Part shown: piece after piece, positions 56,155 to 64,000 of the stretch
How positions within the stretch are numbered: the stretch's first letter is position 1
Layout: every line of letters begins with the position of its first letter
NCBI GenBank assembly: GCA_033085395.1
Contig: JANQBS010000033.1
Span: 1-64,000, forward strand
Direction: 5' to 3'
Length of the DNA: 64,000 nucleotides
DNA from: Xanthoparmelia taractica
Lineage: Eukaryota > Ascomycota > Lecanoromycetes > Lecanorales > Parmeliaceae
Notes under the pieces: generated by a model
The model's input: only the letters and a program-made list of their open reading frames with translations
Told to the model about the DNA's origin: nothing
The model's database searches: none
Program-made: the position numbers and the translations under genes

Positions 56155-59100
56155 TGGCCGGGAGCCTTGTCCATGAGGTTTCTTTCCATTTTCACGGGGA
56201 CCGGCGAGCAGGTTGCTCTTTTTTAAAGTCGTGCCAGACTGATTTTTCTTGCCGGAAGCCAGCGAATTTCTCTTGTGGTTACTATATGAGGCCGTGTGTC
56301 AGTAAGGCAGCTGGCCGGGCATGGTTCTCATCTAGAAGCAGATATAACGACATCAAGAAATGCACCAGAAAAGACAAAATCTGCGATAGTGATCAGTAAT
56401 CGTTTAGCCGAGGCAGACTTCTCCCAACTGCGTACCAAGGCTGAAGAAAATCAAAGGTCTTGTACGGGACAAGCCATGAATTGAGCACAAGTCTTAGGGC
56501 CATTGCAGGATCATCACTCAAACAGCAAATGACACCGGATCCGGGAGGTTGTCAATGGTACCGAGACTAGGATGGGACGGAAGACCTGGAATGCTAGTTG
56601 AGAAAAAGGTGTCGCAACAGTGGCAGTCTGGATCTGGCACGCCCTGGGTGCGATGTCCGCTAACGGACCATGTACCTGACGAGTATCCGAGACATTGGAA
56701 AACCTACCAAATTCCATCCTCGTAAAAACGGCGGCTCCAGTCCATCCAGAGCAAGTGAAGCGGCACACCGCTAAATATGTTCCTAGTCGTGTGAGAAGCA
56801 GAACGATGCATGGGGAGGGTACGCTGAGTAGCAAATCCATCGTCGGGAGAAAAGCACCATTAAGATATGCTCCAGATGGAGATATCAGTGCAGATGACGA
56901 CATGAGAAGTCCAGGTCCAAGTCCAGTGTGGAGAGCGCTCAGGACGTTGATGGTCTCTAGTATCGACAAACAGCAACAAGACAGCAAACAACAGAAGTCA
57001 GATTTGACAACGTAGCTACGGCACAAGTGCATCATTGTGATCCCGAACCGCGGGCGCGAGTTCTCTTGTCCGATGTAAAAAATCCCGAGGAGTCCAAGTA
57101 ATATTGTGCGCGACGTTTGCCCGGAACCAAGGGTCTAAGGATACAAGAAGGGTGGCCCCTTCCGTTCTGCAACTCGAACCAGACCTTGGGCAGGGCGTAC
57201 CGCGGAAGCCAAAAAATCGCATCTTGCCAGAAGCATCATGTGCCCTCACACAGGCCTCCAGCCCTCGGTTGGTGGCAGTCCAGAGTGGAGATCCTGGAAA
57301 GAAGAAAGAAAGAAAGAAAGAAATTGAGAAAGTTGAAATATTTGCGCAAGGAAAAGCTGATCTGACGTGAAGCCACAAGGGACTGAAGGGTAATACCTCA
57401 TGTTGGATTGCCAAAGATGAGGACGGGGTTGTCCAGATCTCAGAGCTGTATGCGCGGCTGGCAGTGACACACTCTTGTTTTATTATTGTGTATTGGGGCC
57501 TTTTGTTTTTTTTTTTTTTTTTGTTTTTTTTTATCAATGGGGCCCTAAGGGAGATCCTGTGGTATCCTTTTGCCAGTCACTGTGGTTAGATGACTTTTGA
57601 GAATCCGATGGCAGTGAGAAGAAATCTTGTAGTCCTTTTGTTGGGATGTGAATTGGCCCAGCTGGAGAGTAGTCCTTTGGGATAAAGAAAAGAAAGACTT
57701 GAGGAAGGTAAAAGGGCAAGATGGTGTTTTGGATTTGTGAAATGTCAATTGAGACGAGACGGAGGATTTTGACAAACAGAAAAAAGGATATGAGAAACGG
57801 CGGGCTCAGGGCGGATTTATTATTTGGGAGGAAAAGGGAATGGCCAGGGTATAGGGAGGACGGGTGGGTCCTTTGAAAGGAGTGTGGGGGGTTACTGGGG
57901 TGTGTGTGTGCACACAATTGGCGCCTGCCACTTGAACAAGTTCCAGGGAGGCGGGGGGAAAGGAAAGGAAAGAAAGGAAATCCTGCTTTCTGCGGGCAAA
58001 AAAGCGACTTAGGGCCACACACTCTTTTTTGATGCAGTCTTATCGTTAGAGCAATATGCAGCATGGGCCGTGGTTGCAGTTTAGTGAGAAATGATTATCG
58101 AATGGTCAATATGGTACCAGATTAAATTGAGAAAGGGTTACACTGTAGTAAAGGGGATTGAATTGGGGATCATCATTCGCTACGTCGGTGGCTCTACTGC
58201 AGTCCGTGCATTTTTGTTGCATCCCTTCGGGGGGTTCTATCGTTCTATCCGTTCTATCACCAAATGCTAAGGGCTGCCAAGTCTGCTATCCTTCGTAACC
58301 CCCTGATCCCTGGTGCATTCTGACTTATCCGACCCCCCTGTCGCGTGCACTCTGTATATCTTTTAAGTGCTTTCTCTGACGTGTCAATCATTACCCAAAA
58401 CAGGTTTCTTCACTAATCCTCCTTAAGAGGGAAAACCAGTCTAAACTTTGACTCAAGTGCCCATGTGACAGGCCAACGACATCCCTCTTCTTCGCCTTCC
58501 CACGCTGGGCATGTGAAAAGAGTCCAGCGCTTTTCATCCGTCCAAAACAATTGGCCTCTGCCTAAAATACCCGGCCTGCATAAGCTTCTTCACACGCATA
58601 CAGAGCAAGTCCTCTGCGCTTCTCCTACATGAACAGAACCGCCTGCGGTCCTGCAATGTGATAGCCAAACAATGAGTCTACCAAAAGACCAAAGCCCCCC
58701 CCCCCTCTCCCACTCCTGCGTGTGGAAAGGAGGAGGGTGGTGAGCCTGAGACTGAGACTGAGACTGAAAGAGAGAAGAAAGGGAATGTCGGCTACAGCAA
58801 ACAACTGAATGCTTGGTAAGGATAGGAAGGGCGGAAGGAAAGCTGGAGCCTAGCTGATGCAGGCCGCGTGATAGAGATACATATGTTCCGATGGCCTGCG
58901 GGAAGCAGTAATCTTTTACTTTCATGCATATCTGCACGGCTTCATTCCACCAATCGCTCTGGCCAAACCACCCTGGGTTTCCCGCTTTGGCAGGTTCCGC
59001 GGCTGGGCTTATTGCGTCGTCATCCATCTCGACACGAATATTGTTTAGAGAGTCTGTTCAGCCGTACAATTTAGACAGCAGTAGAGCTGTAAATTCGTTA

Positions 59101-60020
59101 GTGACGGGATCCATGAGGTACGGTGATCTTGCCTTGATGGGCCAAGAGATCGTCTTTTGATCGACCTGGTAGAAGTATAAACGGTGTGGGATCACTGCTT
59201 TCCCTGGGCCCCGTACTATGGTAACGGCTGTGCATCGGTCGAGGCTTGTTCCGGTCACGTTCGGTCAATGAGAATGAACTCGAGTAAATGTGGGCGAGGC
59301 CTGCGAGGGATCAACTTCCCTACAAAGTTACGCGTACGCGTATGCATCAATGGGACTTTGTTCATCCAGTCCTCTTCGATCCACCATCGATTTCTATGTA
59401 CTTAATAGCAAACGTGGTCAAATTCTGCAAAGCTATCATCAACTTCCTACACATGTGCATCAATCGAGCCTTTGCTGCTTTGGTCTGCTTCGGTCCTCTT
59501 CGGTGCTCTTCGGTCCGGCATTGAATCCAAGTAAAATGTGGGCAACCTCTGAGCTATACCAAATTGCCGGGAGCAGCAGTCGCGTTTTGCTGTCATCACA
59601 TGGGTTATAATTCATTGAATGGTGTTACCGTGAGGCGGTTTGTTTTTTTCGAGATGTCCGGAACATAGCATCCCAAGGGAAGGGAGACGAAGCCTCGTCG
59701 CGCCAAGACCGAAATCGGGGCAAGTTTTGACCAGTCTACCCTCTCGTCTGGTAAATGCGCAAATCATCCAAATTGAATCCTTCGCCCGCTTGCGCTTTCA
59801 ATGTTTGCCATCAAAAGGCCAGCAGGAGAGAAGAGGTGGCCACCCCCACGCCATTCAGCGCTTTGAATTTCCCATAGCATGGTACTGCACGCAATACCGG
59901 TTCATCAATAATAATGCAGGCAATATTCACATCTCATAAGAATTAATCGAGAAAACAAATTCAGACCCAGAACCCCGTCTCCATCATCGGCATTACTCAT
60001 ACTCTGGCAACGATATATCA
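56155..60020. other. Long gene-poor stretch, possible decayed coding near 59 kb
   Basis: Includes a likely long 5' leader for the C2H2 gene: homopolymer T tracts near 57500 and purine-rich runs near 57300 and 57960. A C11 run lies near 58688. On the minus strand from 59258 to about 58860 a nearly continuous protein-like frame with one TGA near 59060 can be read, including SLNNIRVEMDDDA and WFGQSDWWNEAV, but I do not recognise a family. No other gene is supportable. Confidence 0.4.
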
Positions 60021-60025
60021 TGGCC

Positions 60026-60840
60026 GATATTTTCGCCCTGGCGGCGGTGTCATTGGTTGCTTAACTGCATATCATCTTACACATGATGCATTCTACCACC
60101 CCGTTATCCACTCGGTCGTCCTTAAAACCAGTCAACCCGCTGGTGGATCCCAAGGACAAGCCGGGGGGTCTTTTTGCCAAATGAGCAACACCCGAGTGTG
60201 TGGCACCATTAAGCTTCGAGGCTCATGCCGAACTGGCCGAAAAGCATGGAAGCGGCAGGATGTGGGGTTGCAGAAAGGTCTACTGCGCTGGGGTTGGACT
60301 GTAAGTTCAAGATCTTGATGCGACGAACGGAACAGTCAATGCCGCAAATGATGGTTCTTTTCACCACGGCGATAATAATGCGCCTCCGAAATTGGACTCA
60401 CTGCTTTCTTGGAGTGTCAGGGCTTATACAGAGGTTGGGATCCGAAATGATTCCGGAGCAGCGGATCCGTACATGGTGACCAGGACGCTCGCCAAGGCAG
60501 CAGAGAAAAATGGCGCAACAGTTGCATTGGATCTGCCGCCGGTAACAATTATGCAGACGACAAGCAGCGCGTCAAATGAGTCGAGTACTGCGAGAACAGT
60601 GATAGCGGCTGGTCTGTAGACATCGAAAGAACCTCCCGGCCGAACGTCTTCAAACACCGAACGGCGAGAGGGCAAAGTCTCGTTTTCACAAGATCTCTTC
60701 TTGGGTGTTCTGTTCATGAGACCGCCTTACCCCCAAAAGGTAGACTTGACCATGTCATCTTAGCCGACATCTATACTCGATCAAGAGTTCACCTTGACGA
60801 CTTTACTACCATTGCTGCTCGTGGCCCAAACGACTAGAAT
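60026..60840 (+). pseudogene. FAD-dependent oxidoreductase (DAO/Tda3-like), decayed
   Basis: The start retains a dinucleotide fold, PGGGVIGCLTAYHLTHD, at about 60029-60080. It is followed by QPAGGSQGQAGG, ATPECVAPLSFEAHAELAEKHG, LLSWSVRAYTEVG and VIAAGL. This order fits small DAO-type flavoproteins related to yeast Tda3. The copy is dead: an extra G in the G run at 60163-60168 shifts the frame, and stops occur at 60182-60184 (TGA, Trp expected), 60302-60304 (TAA) and 60617-60619 (TAG, Trp expected). The remaining C-terminal part is only partly readable. The lesions agree with C-to-T decay. Substrate and original function are unknown. Confidence 0.6.
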
Positions 60841-62110
60841 GTGCGCGTGCTAGCTACCAGCGACAGGATGGCAACGGACGATCTGAGCTGCAACCATCAT
60901 TGCACCTCTGCCAAGAGAGCCTCGCAGGAAATAGATATGCACTTGCCGAAGCACGATGAGACAAGCATGCTACATAAAAGCCACATACATGGAGCAGGCG
61001 AGGAGGTGGGGCGGATGGTAGGACCTAGGCGCATCCACGGTCTCTGGCTACGATTTATGACGAACGAGGCATACAGAATGCGCCAAGGAGTGGGTCGATG
61101 AGGAGGGAGGTGGTTTTGGTAGGGCCTGCTGGAAGGGCTGACTTAAAGGACTAGGGGTGAGAGGCACTTGGTTGTAAAATAAGGAAGGCGAGGAGGAGGA
61201 GAAGGAGAAGGAGAAGGAGGACGAGGACGAGGAAGAGGATCGGCAGCAGCAGCGATTGGAAGGGTGAATGATCAGCGTATTATACTTTGTTGTATAGATC
61301 GGAGAGCAAGAATAGCTTTTATCCCAGCTGCAAGGGATCCAATCAGCCATGTGCGCAAGCAAGAAAGGCAGCAGATAGAGCTACAATAGGCTAGGTTTAA
61401 TCTAACAGAGATCGAGGTCAAGATGATGACATTTTCTTCCCTTCATCTGGTCCCCGAAAGAGCATCAGCTGAAGTCTCCTTTTTCTCATCTGTCTATTGA
61501 TTCAACATTTAAATCTTCTTTGGGAGGGGGCATTCATAGACAAACATATCCAATAGGGAGATGATAGAAATGCAAAAAGATCTCTTACTCAGTATTATGG
61601 TGGTTGTACTTTGTACTGTTCCTCAATAATGTGACTTTCTCCATATCCCCACATACACAGAGACGGCAGCGGCGGGTCTGGCAGAAGAATTACTTCTACA
61701 CCCATATCTATGTGTGATACCGGGAAACAGGGAGATGGAACGATGAGACTGAAGATTATTCATCCTGATCGATCTCTGTCAAACCTTCTCCAACCATTTC
61801 CCCCAAAGGCGCCCCCAAGGGCCTAAGCCCCGATCCCCCCCAGACGCGCTTTTCATCCAACTCTTAGCCGGCGGCGCCACCCGAAGAGCTACCCCGGGGC
61901 CCCGGGACAGTCGATTTCTTCTGACTCTTCGGCAATATGTACCCATTAACCCTTTCCTCTCTTTTACTTCTTCGCGGTCAAACTTCGGCCACAAGACCAT
62001 AGGACAAGGCTCCTGGTGTCTGAGCCGTAAGATGATGCCACTGATGCCACCCAGTAATACGCATTTGTAGCCACTGACGTTGTCGACTCCAACAGCTTTC
62101 TACCTCAACC
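60841..62110. other. Intergenic, no supportable gene
   Basis: A (GAGGAG/GGAGAA)n purine microsatellite lies near 61185-61245. A short GC-rich stretch near 61860-61910 precedes the Use1 promoter. No gene was recognised. Confidence 0.5.
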
Positions 62111-63022
62111 ATGGCGCTCGGCTCCCTCAACCCTCGCGACGTAGCCGCCATTGACCTAGGGCGCGTGCTCTCTCGTCTCGAGAAAAAGATCCTATCGGCA
62201 GATGCAGCAGATTCACCATTACAGCATTCGAGCTATGAGCGCATCAAAACATCTGCCGTAATCTTCCCTCCTTTCTTCCATTTCTCCTTTTTCTCCTCTG
62301 CCGGACCGACAACAGAAGCTGATGCTGTAGCAAACCAGAATCTTGAGTACGCCCGCACCCTCCTCCTCCGTCTGGAGCATTCCTCTTCATCTCTCAAACT
62401 TCCCTCCCAGAAAGCCTCTGCCCAGTCCTCCCTCTCAGCTCAGCGCGCCCTGATAAAACGACTCACCGACCGACTGCATGAGATAGAAGCCCACGGCGAC
62501 GATAATGATCTGCTCTACGGACCCGAGAATGAGGAGGACATATTGGGCGAAGACGCCCCCGCCGCTCCTCCAGCAGTGCAAGAACCGGAGATTGGAAAGC
62601 CGGCAACGCCAGCAATAGAGGAACCGACATCGATATTGCGGAATCGGAAACAGCCCAGCAAACCACCAGATACCGCAACATCCACCACCAAAGAGACCAC
62701 GCAAGCCGACCTCCTCGCCCACAATGATATCGAATCCAGCAATCTGACCGCCTCCCTGCTCGCCCTCGCCCAGTCCCTCAAAGCCTCATCGACCGCCTTC
62801 GCCACCTCCTTGGAAGCCGACACCGAGATGCTCAATCGTGCCACGGAAGGATTGGACAAGAATGCAACAGGCATGGAGGCAGCGGGCAAGCGGATGAATC
62901 TGTTGAAGCGGATGAGCGAAGGGAAAGGGTGGTGGGGGCGGATGATGCTCTATGCGTGGATTGGCGGCTTGTGGGTTCTGGCGATATTATTGGTGTTTGT
63001 GGGGCCGAAGTTGAGGTTTTGA
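62111..63022 (+). CDS. Use1, ER-localised SNARE
   Basis: Two exons, 62111-62257 and 62339-63022, encode 276 residues. The 81-bp intron (GTAATC..AACCAG) is a multiple of three and has no stop, so the sequence also reads through as a 303-residue ORF. Splicing gives KTSANLEYARTLLLRLE, the normal Use1 N-terminal helix; the unspliced version inserts a Phe/Ser-rich piece unlike the family. The C-terminus has the SNARE-like helix (DLLAHNDIESSNLTASLLALAQSLK...LNRATEGLDKNATGM) and a tail anchor (MLYAWIGGLWVLAILLVFVG). Use1 works with Sec20, Ufe1 and Sec22 in retrograde Golgi-to-ER fusion. Confidence 0.9.
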   Translation: MALGSLNPRDVAAIDLGRVLSRLEKKILSADAADSPLQHSSYERIKTSAVIFPPFFHFSFFSSAGPTTEADAVANQNLEYARTLLLRLEHSSSSLKLPSQKASAQSSLSAQRALIKRLTDRLHEIEAHGDDNDLLYGPENEEDILGEDAPAAPPAVQEPEIGKPATPAIEEPTSILRNRKQPSKPPDTATSTTKETTQADLLAHNDIESSNLTASLLALAQSLKASSTAFATSLEADTEMLNRATEGLDKNATGMEAAGKRMNLLKRMSEGKGWWGRMMLYAWIGGLWVLAILLVFVGPKLRF

Positions 63023-64000
63023 AACCAATCGAGCATGGTGTGTGTATGATGAAGGAAAAGAAAGGGTTCGTTTTGGACTCACATTGAGCTGTGGATCGCC
63101 GCGTTTACAGAAGCTCGCCTCTGTTTTTTCTCGAGTCTCCACGACCTGTCTCATGAAACTCCCAAGCCAATAATCTACAATAATATAGACACCATCAATC
63201 CATCGATCCCTTCCTAGTTCACAATCCTCAAACCCCCTCCCCAACCAACCTCAACTATAACCCCTTCCTCCCTCCCATCCTCCTCTCCCTCCCCCCCTCC
63301 CTTTCTCCCTAATCGACCTCCCCAATGGACCTTATCATCTAGACCTGCATTCTATGCTTAATCGTATCTTGTTCTTTGTATTTGTTTCTATGTATTTTGA
63401 AAGGGTGGGTTTGATATGGAGATCTTGCTGTTTTTGCCGTTTTTGCCGTTTTTGTTATTTTCTCTCTACTTTTTTTACTCTTCTCTCTTCTTGCTCTTCT
63501 TGCTCTTCTTGCTCTTCTCGCTCGCTCTTCTCTTTCTTTTTTCTCTTCTTTTTTCTTTCTCGCTTCTCTCCCCTTTTCTCTTCTTTATACAACTCCCCCT
63601 CTCTAATATCTAAAAACTCGCATCGGTGATATAGAAATACAAGGTACAAAGATAATACCGTCTACGATTCGCGGTCGCGTTGAGATTAGGAGACTTGCCG
63701 GGAGAAAAGGGGTTGAGAGAGAGAGAGAGAATTACCTAAAGGGAGGTTGCTAGAGAAAGAGAAAGAGAAAGAGAAAGAGGAGAGCGAAAACATATTCGAG
63801 AGAAAAATAGAGGAAAGAAAGAAAGAAAGAAGCAGAGGAAACGAACGGGAGGAAATAGAGAGATGATGATAAACATCAAGGAGGAAGAAACAACAAGAAA
63901 GGAGGAAAACCTATTCCTTACTACCTAGGTACAACCATAAGGACCCTCTAATCGCGATCATAATCCCCAATCCCGACAGATCCCGTCTGGCACGCTATGC
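63023..64000. other. Intergenic with CT/GA-rich tracts
   Basis: Contains pyrimidine-rich runs (63190-63310), TTTTTGCCG and CTTGCTCTT repeats (63425-63540) and, further on, GAGA and GAAA microsatellites (63715-63830). These resemble a long leader of a gene beyond the window. No ORF with a domain is seen. Confidence 0.5.

Noticed and set aside
57534..58064. 176-codon minus-strand ORF upstream of the C2H2 gene
   Set aside because: Pyrimidine-rich composition drives the open frame; Ser/Pro/Phe bias with no domain fits a leader or promoter.

Overview
The window is nuclear DNA of a filamentous ascomycete (Pezizomycotina). Genes are split by short introns (about 49-148 bp) with GT..AG ends and CTAAC/CTGAC-like branch points. 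The protein set is typically fungal: Zn(II)2Cys6, copper-fist and C2H2 factors, RTA1 and DUF3433 membrane proteins, and a NACHT (NLR-like) gene. The transposon relics are AT-rich and several broken genes carry C-to-T (G-to-A) stops, as RIP-type mutation leaves them. I saw no rRNA, tRNA, CRISPR or bacterial operon structure. I do not name a species.

Layout. 1-10.5 kb is a decayed, repeat-rich zone. It holds a six-repeat Myb/SANT pseudogene split by a 723-bp hAT-type element, a 2-kb island of GCGATT-type repeats with long inverted arms, an intact seven-repeat PLL-like beta-propeller lectin gene, and an AT-rich inverted-repeat relic. 10.7-13.6 kb is a divergent pair, an Upc2-like Zn2Cys6 regulator and an RTA1-family membrane protein, around a promoter with tandem copies of a sterol-response-like motif. 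15-25 kb is a second decayed zone: a TA-flanked MITE and a 5.2-kb RIP-mutated Ty1/Copia element with matching 285-bp LTRs and a 5-bp target duplication. The Copia element sits near the 5' end of a broken alpha/beta-hydrolase-NACHT gene.

From 27 kb on the sequence is mostly ordinary genes: a DUF3433 polytopic membrane protein (possible frameshift), a C2H2 protein, Cdc14 of the septation initiation network, GGPP synthase, a glutathione/thioredoxin-type peroxidase with a possible mitochondrial alternative start, a Sam35/metaxin-like import subunit, a copper-fist regulator with two Cys clusters, a 904-aa conserved unknown, an Hcs1/SMUBP2-type helicase, a second related C2H2 factor, a dead FAD oxidoreductase and the ER SNARE Use1. 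These are mostly independent housekeeping or regulatory genes and not a biosynthetic cluster. The strongest functional coupling suggested by the sequence is the Upc2-like/RTA1 pair. Exon borders were placed by eye from splice signals, reading frame and family knowledge; no search was run.
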